Under the pieces are notes generated by a model. That model did no database searches, was not told where the DNA came from, and was given only the letters and a program-made list of their open reading frames with translations. The translations under genes were made by a program, and so were the position numbers. From Hypomesus transpacificus (lineage: Eukaryota > Chordata > Actinopteri > Osmeriformes > Osmeridae), in assembly GCF_021917145.1 (NCBI RefSeq), contig NC_061061.1, positions 16,407,610-16,471,609 of the forward strand: 64,000 nucleotides of DNA, given 5' to 3'. How positions within the stretch are numbered: position 1 is the first letter of the stretch; each line of letters opens with the position of its first letter. This document shows positions 1 to 11,958 of this stretch, one piece after another.

Positions 1-660
1 CTCAACGCCAACTTTCCAAACGAATTGAACAACTATCAAAAGTTTCTCCATCATTGTCGTTGTGTCTACTCTCTCTCTCCTCTTTATATTTTTTTCCGCC
101 TCAGAACTTCTTTCTCTTCGCACCCAAGCCATTCGATTTCTATTTATTTCACCCCCCCACCCTCCTTTCCCTCCCACGCCAGGAACAACCCCCACCTTCT
201 CTCAGTCTCATCCGATCTCTCCGTTTTCACACCTCTCCGCATCTTTGTCCGCTATTAAAACCCATTCCTCCCCGTTGTCGCCCTAATTCTCCTTTTCACC
301 ATCTCATCGTCTTTTTCTCCCTGCTTTCCTCTGCCTCGTTATCTCACCGTTTGGTTTTAATTAGTTAATGCATTAATTATCTACGCCCCAATACCTGCAC
401 TATCAACACACATTCCCCATAGCTATCTTACCCCTAAGGCCACCGGGCTAGCTGTGTCGGTGGACACCAAAAAATCCCGTTCCTTTCTCTTCATTTTTCC
501 CTTTTACCCCATGCCTCTTTTTCCACTCTATTTCTTGGTCCTCCACTCTTTGCCCCCTACCTATTTCCTCCAGTCATCTCTCCCCCGTCTATCTTTCTTC
601 TGCCCCCCCCCCTCGCCCTACACTCTCCCCTTTTCTCTCTCAGCCTAGCAGTCGCCTCCG
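1..660. other. Pyrimidine-rich stretch without a gene
   Basis: The plus strand is dominated by CT-rich low-complexity sequence with short C runs. Open frames here are Ser/Pro/Leu/Phe-rich products of that composition. I see no splice-framed coding exon or RNA gene. Confidence 0.5.
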
Positions 661-675
661 CCGGCTAGTCTCTCT

Positions 676-905
676 CCCCAGCGTTGGAATTATGAAAAAT
701 GCGCCCATCGACAGAGCGCCTCAGCTTCGATTAGCCGAGATGGGACATGACAGGCCGCGATCAATACTTATACCGTCCTATAACGTGTCAACTAATGAAT
801 CAATCTCGGCTAAATTTTCCATTTTTCAAAAGCCGACGCGAGAGACTGGAATATCCTCTTTTGTAAAGATATTATTATCGATTTCGTCGGCAATTTGACA
901 TCGGG
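676..905. other. Candidate conserved non-coding element
   Basis: Between CT-rich and GA-rich repeats sits about 230 bp of balanced, non-repetitive sequence. It contains several homeodomain-like cores (ATTA/TAAT) and TCGATT-type motifs and has no supported reading frame. It looks like the compact conserved elements found around vertebrate developmental genes, but this is a judgement from texture only; no alignment was possible. Confidence 0.3.
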
Positions 906-2560
906 GGTAGTTAATTCCACTCTAGAATAAAATTGAAAACACTTGAGATTGAAGTGAGAGAGAGAGAGGGAGAGAGGAGGAGGAGGGAGGCAAGGGCAGG
1001 CAGGAGGGGAGGGGGAGACGGTTGTTGACTTGATAAAAGAGGATGGGAAGATGGAAGGAAGGGGAAACCGGGTGGGAAGACGAGAAAGGCTACCACTGGT
1101 GGTATTCTATCTATCCATGTATCTATCTATATATTTAGCTATCTATCTCTGAGAATAGAAGGACTGAATAGAAATACAAAACATTTATTTTAGTGATATT
1201 TCAGGAGCCATTGAATTCAAGTAGGAATGCCAGAACAATGCAGCCAGGAACACTGTTACCACATTGTAGTTTGTTTTGAGAGTCCATGGTTCGAATGACC
1301 AGACAGGTAGCACAAAACAGATTGAAAAAATGTTCACAATTCAATTAGTGTTACATATGACTGTACAAATGTGTACAGGTGAACATACGAGTTGGGCATA
1401 CTTTATGTTTTTAAGAGCTATGAAGTGCAAGTGCTGTAGTATATCAAGTGGGTTTGTGCGTACAGTACCTCTACAGTATGTGTTTGTTTCTGTGTGTGTG
1501 AGAGAAAGAGAGAGAGAGAGAGGGAGGGAGGGAGGAAGAGGGAGAGAGTCAGCATGCGTGTCAGAGTGAAATATAGATGGAGGAGGCCTGTGTGTGTGAG
1601 GGTCAGCGAGGTGCAGTGTAACTGTCGACAATCACAGCCTTATTTACCTGTCAAAAACACTATCATCCCACACAGGCCCAGCCAAGCAATTTCTGCTGTC
1701 TCTCCCTCCCTCCTCTTTCTCTCTTTCTCTGCCTCCAATTACAACCTAGAGGGCTATTTCTCTCCAGGACAAAAACACTGCCCGCAAACCCTCCCTCTCC
1801 CTTCCGATCACCCCCTCTCTCACTCCCTTTCTCTTTCCCGCTCTCTTTCCTGCTCTCGCTCACTCTTTCCTCTGCTGAGAGTTACAGAGTGGAAATGAAC
1901 AAGCTGTAAACACACACCACTTATCGAAGTGTATGCTATTGTGTGTTTGTGGGGGGTAGGGTTGGCTAGGTGGAGACCAGGATATGGGCTTGCTATACAT
2001 TGATAATCCTGACAGGACAGCCAGATCAACAATGTACAACTGACTGGATGACAGACAGACAGACAGGCTGAAGGACATGGTATGTGGTTGACTGAATGAT
2101 TGACAGTAATAATATGATTGACAGTCATTTGGAAGATGATAAGGTAGACTAGCTGGACTAGTGGGCCTCATGGTATCATACCAAGCAGGGGATAGCATAT
2201 AATCACAGACTGTTATCACCCTACACAGTCAATGCTGGTACTTCATAACAACTTCATATTGTTTTGATTAATCCAAAACAAATAAACAACAACAAATATA
2301 AAACACAAATGTGAGATCACAGTGGCCAAATGCATATCTATGGGAATTTGAGGTTGTTTCTAACTAGGTGAGAATGCTTACATGCATACTGTACTGTGTT
2401 TAACTTTAGGCAGCTACAACGTAGTGGGAAGACAGACTGACAGGCCCTGACAGATGGCCCTGCCTGCCACACTTCCTGACAGAAAACCCAGAGAGTTTTG
2501 TTGCTACACGACTTAGGAGGATACTTGGGTGGCCTATTATTTCCCGTTCGCAGATTGACA
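906..2560. other. Intergenic DNA with GA tracts, no gene seen
   Basis: GA-rich low-complexity sequence occurs around 953-1010 and 1499-1545. CT-rich sequence occurs around 1690-1870. The rest is unique AT-rich DNA without a supported exon. Confidence 0.5.
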
Positions 2561-2569
2561 GATACACGT

Positions 2570-2622
2570 GCACACACACACACACACACACCTACACAGA
2601 CACACACACACACACACAGACG
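2570..2622. repeat. (CA)n microsatellite
   Basis: CA dinucleotides run almost unbroken with a few CT and GA interruptions. Confidence 0.85.
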
Positions 2623-2756
2623 GATACCAGTCCCCTGCCTGTCTAAGTGACTGGCTCCGTGAAACGGCATCTGACAAAGCCATTAACAGGACATCTGTGT
2701 AATACCTGTGTCTGTAGTGACTGACACACAGCACAATTACCAGCTGCTATGATGAC

Positions 2757-2822
2757 TGACGCACTCACTGACTGTCTGACTGACTGACTGACTGACTGAC
2801 TCACTGACTGACTCACTGACTG
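2757..2822. repeat. (TGAC)n tetranucleotide repeat
   Basis: Tandem CTGA/CTCA tetranucleotides form an imperfect microsatellite of roughly 15 units. Confidence 0.8.
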
Positions 2823-3340
2823 AAAAGCCTAGCGATAATGTCAATGTTGAAAATATGTGAACACAGTGAGCAGTGAGATTATTTGAGAAATGATAATGAT
2901 TTAAAAATGATTTTTTTTCACTTGGAATTGGGTATTAAAATCTGGTCTCATAACAGAGGAAGAAAGATGCAATGCACCCAGAACAAGTGAATTTCCCAGC
3001 ACATATACGTGGACTCTCAATCCAAATCTTCTGGATGGATGTGAAATGCTGCTTCCCCATTGGTCAGGTTGACCACTGACCTTTCACCCCAAAGTAGCTT
3101 GGGGTGAAAGGTCCCTCTCCTGTACCTGTCCTATTGGGAAAATAGAAGGTCATATCTTGAGCTAGTAAGGCTCCATTCCTGCTTCGGAAACAGTGTAGAG
3201 AAGTACAGAGACAGAAGGGGATGGTGAGAAAGAGAGAAAAAGAACAAGAAAGGCAGAACAAGAAAGGCAGAGCTATAGAGACAGACAGGAGGCAGAACAG
3301 GAGTGTGAACCCAAGACAGGGCAAGAAGAGTGATGCTGAA

Positions 3341-3371
<31 letters not shown>

Positions 3372-3489
3372 GCTGGGGCAGCAGGCAGAGGCAGTTGAGC
3401 AGAACCAGCCAGCCCTCACAAACCAATCAGGCCTTCATTAGGCCGGGCGGAGGGATCGATGGGCAGCCTGCATCAATTAAACAGGGGCT

Positions 3490-3915
3490 CCACAACACAC
3501 ACACCTATGACATACAACACTACATACACACACCATACAACACACACACCTACGACATACAACACTACATACACACACCATACAACACAAACACCTATGA
3601 CATACAACACTACATACACACACCATACAACACACACACCTACGACATACAACACTACACACCATACAACACACACACCTATGACATACAACACTACACA
3701 CCATACAACACACACACACCTACGACATACAACACTACACACCATACAACACACACACCTACGACATACAACACTACACACCATACAACACACACACCTA
3801 CAACATACAACACTACACACCTACGACATACAACACTACATATATACCATACAACACTACACACAAACACGCATACGATACAACACTACACACACACACA
3901 CACATACTATAAAAC
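3490..3915. repeat. CA-rich minisatellite (about 39-45 bp unit)
   Basis: A unit containing CCTAYGACATACAACACTAC followed by a CACACACCATACAACA block recurs about nine times. The first copies are about 45 bp and the later ones about 37-39 bp. A (GT)n tract lies just upstream at 3345-3371. The open frames across it, rich in T, H and Y, are products of the repeat and not genes. Confidence 0.85.
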
Positions 3916-4889
3916 ACTACACATGCCTCATTTTATAACGCTATGCACACAATGCATATGCCATCCTGCACTAACCACACCTACTAAACACTGCACAACA
4001 CTTTACACACAAACACACTTAATATGTAAACTGTATACACACACCAACACCACAATTCAAACTCCACACAGAAACTCACACTAGACAACAAAACTTGCCC
4101 ATGCTGTGAAGCACCAACGCACAACTACACTATCAAGCATAAACATTCCGACATACACTACACATCACTATAGAACTAGACTGCACATACACAACACACA
4201 GGCACAAAACACCTATTTTATACAAATCTACATCCAGATGGGCTCCACCTGCGTTGTGCAAACATATACTATATGCGCACAATGCTATACATTCAGTAAA
4301 GTGGTCATATTTACCATTATTAAACCATGTAAAAGACACCTGATATACATGTTCGGAAAAACATTTGACAAATGTTTTAGGACACTCTAAACTAGAGGAA
4401 TATGAATCAAATACCATATTTCTTCAGCAATTTCTATTATAATTACCAATAAGGTCATACACCACAGACACAGCCTGTATCCTTGTGGCGATGGAAGACA
4501 AGAGAAAAATTCTGTACGGATTTCAGTAAATCCTGACACTTATTGAGAAAAGGGCACGTCAGCTTTTAAAGGCTATGTCTGATTCCTTGTACTTTAACAA
4601 ACAATATAAACTTTCCAATGCATTACCTCACAACTACACTTAAACTGTGATCTGTCCAAAAGCACTTTCAGACATACAAACACTCACAGCATCGATAACA
4701 CCCAATTACACACACACTCGCACATGGTGGGTCTTGAACACACAATTACACGCGCTCAGGACACACCTTTATTAACACTCAATTACACACGCGCATAAAT
4801 CACCAACGAAGCGCGCACCCAAGCGAGTGTGACCGGAAAGGCCTAGTCATGCACGCGCAGGAGAATTATTCCCTTTCCTCTGTCTCCCA
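3916..4889. other. Intergenic DNA, no gene seen
   Basis: Continues as diverged CA-rich sequence and then AT-rich unique DNA. No supported exon, RNA gene or transposon end was recognised. Confidence 0.4.
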
Positions 4890-5110
4890 CAAGCGAAATG
4901 TGGTTTTGGGAGAAAAAAATCCACCCCTAAATAAACGTGTCTGTTTTTGACGATTACCGGGCCAAGCTTCCTGAGCCCCGTGCGCCAACGGCTCGGAGCG
5001 GCATTGACACGTCAGTCTCCAATGGCTAACGCAATGTGACAGTGTTGAGATTATAATATCTGCCCCGTATTACTCGGCATTAACGCCATTACCACCCCCG
5101 CCCTCGCCAG
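4890..5110. other. Candidate conserved non-coding element
   Basis: This non-repetitive block contains a CCAAT-like motif, a TGACAnGTCA-like motif and GATTA/TAAC homeodomain-type cores. It is bounded by CA-rich repeat on the left and A-rich sequence on the right. It has no reading frame with splice sites. The call rests on sequence texture only. Confidence 0.3.
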
Positions 5111-5699
5111 AGACGCCCAGGTGGGCTGAGAGAGTGATGAGGAAATTGGCAAAATGCATTGAGGAAAGGTAAAGGGGAGAAAATGAGTGATGAATGAATT
5201 TGAAGAATGGGAGTTTAGTTTCCTTTTACAATAGTTGTTGAAGGTAAAAAAAAAAAAAGAAGGAAAAAAAGAAGGTGAACAGCTGGCAAATAACTAAGCT
5301 TGGACATTTTGGTCTGATTTCATGGATTTTAGAATCTTAACTGCTTGAAGGAAAGCACGAAATGTTCTATTTATCTATAATTATGATGTAACTTGTCTTG
5401 GATCATTTAAATACAGCTACTGTGAATGAGTGTGTTTGTGTGCGTGAATGCGCTTGTGTTGCTGGTTGTTTTGTGTGAATGTGTGTGTGTGTGTGTGTGT
5501 TGGGTGGGAAGCACAGTAGCAGTAACAACACACAGGGTGTGGGGTGGGTGTGGGGTGGGTGTGGGGTTGGTAGGGGGACAGCTCTAAGTGGATAAAGCCA
5601 TTTTAATAATGAACAGCTGAACAACCACCATCACTTCACATGATTTAATGTTGAAGCTGCGCCTCACTTGATATTGCTTTCCCAGGCCTTCATTTGTTT

Positions 5700-5925
5700 T
5701 GCACAAAAGAAAACACTTCTATTTCTGTGCCTTGTTGTTTTAATTAGGGAAATTAATAAATAAGAATAAATTAATGTGGCCTCCTCCCCTCTTCTCCCCC
5801 CTCCGTGGCACACATGCCTGCCTGCCTGCCTGACTGACTGGGATGTATTTGTGCGCTGTAATTAACGCTTAATAAGTAAGTGATTCATTATGATTAGCGT
5901 GCGGATTCGCCGTAATGGCCCCTCT
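5700..5925. other. Candidate conserved non-coding element rich in TAAT cores
   Basis: Two AT-rich clusters (about 5735-5780 and 5858-5915) contain many TAATTA/TTAATT/ATTA homeodomain cores. They flank a short CCTG/CTGA tetranucleotide run. No coding potential is seen. Dense homeodomain cores in a gene desert suggest a developmental enhancer, but this is inference. Confidence 0.35.
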
Positions 5926-6234
5926 CTGTGCTAGCAATCAACCTCACTCTGTTTATCCACAAGATGAACCTCTCTATCTGTCTCTGTCTTCACACTCGCT
6001 CATCTCCTTCCCAATCTACATATCCTCCGCCACTGTAGTCCTCGGCCCTCATCCCTTCATCCCTCTGGGTGCGACAGAGGGCCATTTGTTGGGCTGCTTG
6101 TGGATGGCTGGCGTCTCGCTCTATCTATCTGAGCACCATTAACCATGCTGAGGAGGAGAAGAGGTGGGGGTTGAAGGGGGGGGGGGGGGTGGCAGAGCTG
6201 TCCTCAGATAAAGATCTCCCACTTATGGGCGGTG

Positions 6235-6274
<40 letters not shown>

Positions 6275-6715
6275 TGTGTGTATGTTTTGGGGTAGAGGGG
6301 TCAGAGTAAGGATCTGGAAAGAGGGGCTCATTTACGAAGGGGGTAATATTTAAACTTATTCACTTTGTGGGGGAAGGGTATGAGGTAGCGTTACATGCTG
6401 ACGAAATCTCTAACGATCACTCATCAGATAGGGAATGTTTAATGGGGTTGCACACAGGCATACAGTTAAGAGTGGAATCATTTATTCCGGGTGATGATTT
6501 TAGGGGACAGATAGAAGTGCAACACCATATTGTGATAGAGGAGGCATCTATTCAGAAAGAGTCTCTTGGGAGCAGTTTACAGTTTTGTCTGTAGTCATGA
6601 GATTGTTGATGGACATATTCATTAACCATGGAGACGGAGGGGGGATTAGGGATGCCAGGTCTATGCCAAGGGGCACTGGTATTCAACCACTGAGAAAAGA
6701 AAAAACACAGTATAC
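5926..6715. other. Intergenic DNA with poly-G and (GT)n, no gene seen
   Basis: Holds a G run at about 6176-6190 and a (GT)n tract at 6240-6274 within otherwise unique sequence. No supported exon was found. Confidence 0.4.
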
Positions 6716-6960
6716 ATTTAGTCATTTATCAGATGCTCTTATCCAGAGCAACTGACAGGAAGTACAGGGACATTCCCCCCGAGGCAAATAGGGTAAAGTG
6801 CCTTGTCCAAGGACACAACGTCATTTCGTTGCCTTGTACCTGTACTTGTGTAATGACAATAAAGTTTAATCTAATCTAATCTAATTTGGCACGGCTGGGA
6901 ATCTAACCGCCAACCTTCTGAGTATTAGCCCAATTCCCTAACCGCTCAGCCATCTGACTT
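6716..6960 (-). mobile_element. tRNA-derived SINE, reverse orientation, with a nested insertion
   Basis: The 3' tail comes first on this strand (CATTTAGTCATTTATCAGA...), and the tRNA-like head, with reversed A and B boxes, ends near 6950. The copy is split at about 6822-6884 by roughly 62 bp that ends AATAAAGTTTAATCTAATCTA, a tail typical of non-LTR retrotransposons. The uninterrupted copies at 13,326 and 37,561 show what the joined sequence should be. Confidence 0.8.
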
Positions 6961-7800
6961 TCTCATACTCTCTGAGTATAAGAGAGTACATGAACTTCCC
7001 AGAACAGTGAGGGTATACTTCTGTGTTTAAAAAACATTTTAACAGAGAACCTCCATAATATAATATTTTCTGAATAACACTAAACAACATCATGCCGTGA
7101 TTATTTCTAATGTGCCTGCAGATCCACTTAACGAGCTTCTTAATTCCTTCTACTTGACTGCAGTGGGCTGCAGCCATTTCATACACAGCCAAAAAAAGGG
7201 ATTGTTTTTTCCCCTCAATCCTACTCTCCCCCTAGAATGCTCATTGCCCAGAAAAAATAATTTCTCGGTCATTTCAGCGCCTTTGTGAGGGGCAATCAAT
7301 TTCTCTTCTCTTCGTGATAGTCTCGTTTGTTGGCAGCCGAAGTTTGACCTTCTCTAAAATATCTATCAGTTTATCAGTCCATCCTGCACCCTATCCAACC
7401 TATCTATTAATGCTATTGCCATTCAATGCTTCTCGGTACCTGTTGGCGGCAAAGTGACTATAGGCTCATGTGTTCATCAGGACAATCTTTCTCTGTTTGT
7501 GCAATTATACCCCAATTTGAAAGCAGGGGCCAAAATCAGGCGGACGGGGAGAAAATGACAGGTCATTCGGGGAGAATATGCACTTGAGACAGAGGGAAGC
7601 AGTTTTGGAGCAGGGTGATGGTGGGAGAGGAGACAGGGTCGAGGTGAGGGTAAACGACACATGACATCACCACGGAGGGGTCACCCAACACCCCACCCAA
7701 TCTCACCTTCACCATGGCAACGGCTCTGTTGTACCTCTCTCCTGGTCATCCGTTTTGACGGCTCGTCCACTGTTTGTTCGTCTGTCAGTGTGTCCCTCCC
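6961..7800. other. Intergenic DNA, no gene seen
   Basis: Unique AT-rich sequence. No exon, RNA gene or repeat family was recognised. Confidence 0.4.
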
Positions 7801-7810
7801 TAATGTGCAT

Positions 7811-7912
7811 TGGTCCATTCATCCATTCGTCCATTCATCCATTCATCCATTCATCCATTCATCCATTCGTCCATCTATTCATTCATCCATTCATCCATTC
7901 ATCCGTCCACCA
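7811..7912. repeat. (ATCCATTC)n repeat
   Basis: Tandem ATTC/ATCC tetranucleotide units with occasional CGTC variants span about 100 bp. Confidence 0.85.
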
Positions 7913-8354
7913 ACTGTATATAAAGACATGGAATGTGCATATCCAAGTTACTGTATGTAGCAACATCAACGCCAGTTCAACCCCGACCACTTCAACACTT
8001 TGGAGAATCACTATAGTTGCAACAACATAACATTTAATACTGGCATGCATAAAAAAAAAAATTATATCAATTTTTTTTCTGAAAAAATCATTTTCAATAC
8101 ACGCTGGATCTTGTTCTCAGATGTGTCCTTAAACATTTTCGATGCTGCTGGACAATGAACAGAAAAAAAGATATATATTTCCTCCATTGTAATCTGCACT
8201 TTGGTCTTTATATCTTTACGTTCACTCTCCATGTGGGTCCTGCACAGAGTCCATGAAGAGGACGTGAGGCTTCACCAGAGGGGCGAAACAACCTCAGGAC
8301 ATGGAACCTGCTTAGGCAGCCATGACCACATCCTTTCCCCTTTTTCTCCAACTT

Positions 8355-8432
8355 CTCCTCTTCCTCTTCCTCTTCCTCTTCCTCTTCCTCTTCCTCTTCC
8401 TCTTCCTCTTCCTCTTCCTCTTCCTCTTCCTC
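8355..8432. repeat. (CTTCCT)n hexanucleotide repeat
   Basis: About thirteen nearly perfect hexanucleotide units. The open frames give Leu-Pro or Arg-Gly repeats and are repeat artefacts. Confidence 0.9.
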
Positions 8433-8461
8433 GTCCTTCTGCCTCAGTCTGATCGAGCAAG

Positions 8462-8882
8462 GGGAGACTGGGCCTCTAACTGAGGAGGGGAGGCTGGGCC
8501 TCTAACTGGGGAGGGGAGGCTGGGCCTCTAACTGGGGAGGGGAGGCTGGGCCTCTAACTGGGGAGGGGAGGCTGGGCCTCTAACTGAGGAAAGGAGACTG
8601 GGCCTATAACTGAGGAGGGGAGGCTGGGCCTCTAAAGAGGGGAGACTGGGCCTCTAACTGAGAAAGGGAGGCTGGGCCTCTAATTGAGGAGGGGAGGCTG
8701 GGCCTCTAACTGAGGAGGGGGGCTGGGCCTCTAACTGGGGGGGAGGCTGGGCCTCTAACTGAGGAGGGGAGGCTGGGCCTCTAACTGGGGGGGAGGCTGG
8801 GCCTCTAACTGAGGAGGGGAGGCTGGGCCTCTAACTGAGGAAGGGAGGCTGGGCCTCTAACTGAGGAAGGGAGGCTGGGCAA
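8462..8882. repeat. Minisatellite, about 28-29 bp unit
   Basis: A unit reading GGCTGGGCCTCTAACTGAGG and then AGGGGA is repeated about fourteen to fifteen times with small indels. It begins about 30 bp after the hexanucleotide tract, so two unrelated tandem arrays are nearly adjacent. Confidence 0.9.
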
Positions 8883-10770
8883 GCAGTCAGACGGGACCTG
8901 TGAGACAGACGGATTTACATCCAAATTTCACGTTAATTTGCATCTTGGGACAGGGCAAAAATGAACAACAGCAATAATGGACAAGTACTACATTTGTAAA
9001 GTATACAGGTTGTCAATTCATTGTACCTAAAGTAGCCGTTTTGTACTGTAAACGTTAAAATATACCTGCAACAAATGCTCCCCCGCAAATTGTATTGTAA
9101 AAGAAATCGCAATACATTTGGTTCTAAAAATGAGGCATTTTACCATAAAAGGTTTTACTTTAGTTTGAATGTGATTATAGACTTACACATAGATGTCCTT
9201 TAACTAACTTCAGTGGTCAACACTGTCAAAGAACCCTTTTTATCTTCTCCTCTTGCAGCCTCACTGATCTCTTCCCTCTTCCCTCCCTCCCTCCTTCCCT
9301 CCCTCCCTCCCTCCCTCCCCCTCCTCCCTCTCTTCACTTCCTTAGCTACATCCCTCTCCTAACCCCTCCATTCACCCCTTTCCCCACCCTTACCTTTTCT
9401 ATTCTCAACCCCCCCCCTCTCTTTCTCTCCCCCCCCCCTCTCTCTCTCTCTTTCACACCCCATTTCTGTCCCTTCCAATCTCCCTCTGCTTCTCGCTCCC
9501 CCTCTTTCTCGCTCACAGGACAGTATTATAAATTCTGGTCTCATGCTTTGCATGATTTGGGCTATAGATGAAGCCATATCCCTCTTTCTTTTAGCTCTCC
9601 CCTCCCTCTCTCCCTCGCCTTGTTGTTTAATGTTTCAATTTAGAGGAAGCAAACATTCAATCAGACAGATTAACTGTTTAATGCATGTCATCAGTCAAAC
9701 TGTCTACGAGAGGGGGGCCCCCTCGGCCTAGCGGCCCCCCCTCCCCTCCCCACCCCTGGGCCCCACCCCCAATCCTTCCCTACGTCCTTCTCACTCCCCT
9801 GCTCTCCACACGCACACTGTCTACTCTCATATAGCCAGACCCATCGAGTCTGACGACAAAGACAGAGGCGTCCGTGAGCACACACACACACGCACACACA
9901 CACACGTGCGCAGGCTTGTAATGATATACATATAAATCCATAGTTTAAGCAAAATGAATGTGTGCTCTTGCAGAGACACAAGTGTGCACGGACAGAATAA
10001 AAAATAATGTGTACTTTTATGTCTGTGTGTGTGTGTGTGTGTGTTTCGGTGTGTGTGTTGCTAAGGAACATGGATCACACAAGACATTCCGTGGAATTCC
10101 GATGCCACATATACTGATGTGTTAAAGGACACACACTGATTCACTTACAATGATGTTGAAACTGCTTTAAACAATTAAGTCACACTCTCTTAACAGACAA
10201 CACACAAACACACACGCACAAAAACGGACACACTCACAAGTATACACACCGGTTCAGACACACCCACTCACGACACACACAGGCGCACACAAAGACTCGC
10301 ACACACGCACGCACACACACTGACATGCACACCACAGGCCAGTGGATAGGGAAATCAAAGTGACACCGAGGTAGAGCAAGGGGGAGCAAAAGATTAGAGG
10401 AAATGAGAAGAGTAAAGAGGAAAGAGAAGAAAGAGGGAAAAGGGGGAATGGGATGCGGAGCGTGGTGGAGATGGAGTAGACTGTAAAACAGGGGGCAGGA
10501 TAGATTGTGTTGTTCATATGAAAGGCGTTTCAGATGGAAAACCTGTAGGCATGAATATGTACAGTGTATTACTGTGAAAGTGTGAGGTATTGACAGTATA
10601 CCTCTGCTGGGGTATTAGGCTTGTGTTCCGCTGTACATTTTCGGGACAAAGAGAAGGTTGGTGTGCTTTCCAAGCACACAGGACTGCCGTCAGGTTTATA
10701 TTTTACAAATGCATTTTTGTCCCAACTGAAACAGAGAGCGCTTTCCCCCTCCTCCGTCCAGTCCGTCACA
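8883..10770. other. Intergenic DNA with CT and CA/GT tracts, no gene seen
   Basis: Contains (CCCT)n around 9283-9320, CT-rich sequence to about 9620, (CA)n around 9880-9905, (GT)n at 10,023-10,060 and CA-rich sequence at 10,198-10,320. I see no exon with consistent splice sites. Confidence 0.4.
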
Positions 10771-11958
10771 CTGTCTCTGTCTCTGTCTCTGTCTCTGTCT
10801 CTGTCTCTGTCTCTGTCTCTGTCTCTGTCTCTGTCTCTGTCTCTGTCTCTATCTCTATCTCTATCTCTATCTCTGTCTCTGTCTCTTCACCCCTACCTCC
10901 AGGTCTTTATCTCTGTCTCTGTCTCTGTCTTTGTCTCTGTCTCTGTCTCTGTCTCTGTCTCTGTCTATGTCTCTGTCTCTGTCTCTGTCTCTGTCTCTGT
11001 CTCTGTCTCTGTCTCTATCTCTGTCTCTATCTCTGTTTCTGTCTCTGTCTCTGTCTCTGTCTCTTCACCCCTACCTCCAGGTCTCTATCTCTGTCTCTAT
11101 ATCTGTCTCTGTCTCTGTCTCTTCACCCCTACCTCCAGGTCTCTATCTCTGTCTCTGTCTCTGTCTCTGTCTCTGTCTCTGTCTCTGTCTCTGTCTCTGT
11201 CTCTGTCTCTATCTCTGTCTCTGTCTCTGTCTCTGTCTCTGTCTCTGTCTCTTCACCCCTACCTCCAGGTCTCTATCTCTGTCTCTGTCTCTGTCTCTGT
11301 CTCTGTCTCTGTCTCTGTCTCTGTCTCTTCACCCCTACCTCCAGGTCTCTGTCTCTGTCTCTGTCTCTATCTCTATCTCTGTCTCTGTCTCTGTCTCTGT
11401 CTCTGTCTCTGTCTCTGTCTCTGTCTCTATTTCTGTCTCTGTCTCTGTCTCTGTCTCTGTCTCTGTCTCTGTCTCTGTCTCTGTCTCTGTCTCTGTCTCT
11501 ATCTCTGTCTCTGTCTCTGTCTCTGTCTCTGTCTCTGTCTCTTCACCCCTACCTCCAGGTCTCTATCTCTGTCTCTGTCTCTGTCTCTGTCTCTGTCTCT
11601 GTCTCTGTCTCTGTCTCTGTCTCTGTCTCTGTCTCTGTCTCTGTCTCTGTCTCTGTCTCTGTCTCTTCACCCCTACCTCCAGGTCTCTATCTCTGTCTCT
11701 GTCTCTGTCTCTGTCTCTGTCTCTGTCTCTGTCTCTGTCTCTGTCTCTGTCTCTGTCTCTGTCTCTGTCTCTGTCTCTGTCTCTTCACCCCTACCTCCAG
11801 GTCTCTATCTCTGTCTCTGTCTCTGTCTCTGTCTCTGTCTCTGTCTCTGTCTCTGTCTCTGTCTCTGTCTCTGTCTCTGTCTCTTCACCCCTACCTCCAG
11901 GTCTCTATCTCTGTCTCTGTCTCTGTCTCTTCACCCCTACCTCCAGGTCTCTATCCAT
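10771..11958. repeat. 1.2 kb (CTCTGT)n array with ten interspersed spacers
   Basis: Long runs of the hexamer CTCTGT, with a few CTCTAT variants, are broken ten times by the same spacer, CTTCACCCCTACCTCCAG followed by GTCT. The spacer spacing varies, so the array has grown as higher-order units of different lengths. Three very long plus-strand frames (377-478 codons of S/V/L/C) cover it and are rejected as genes. Confidence 0.95.

Noticed and set aside
3221..4084. 287-codon plus-strand frame
   Set aside because: It is translation of the CA-rich minisatellite (HTTHTPTTYN-type units) with no domain.
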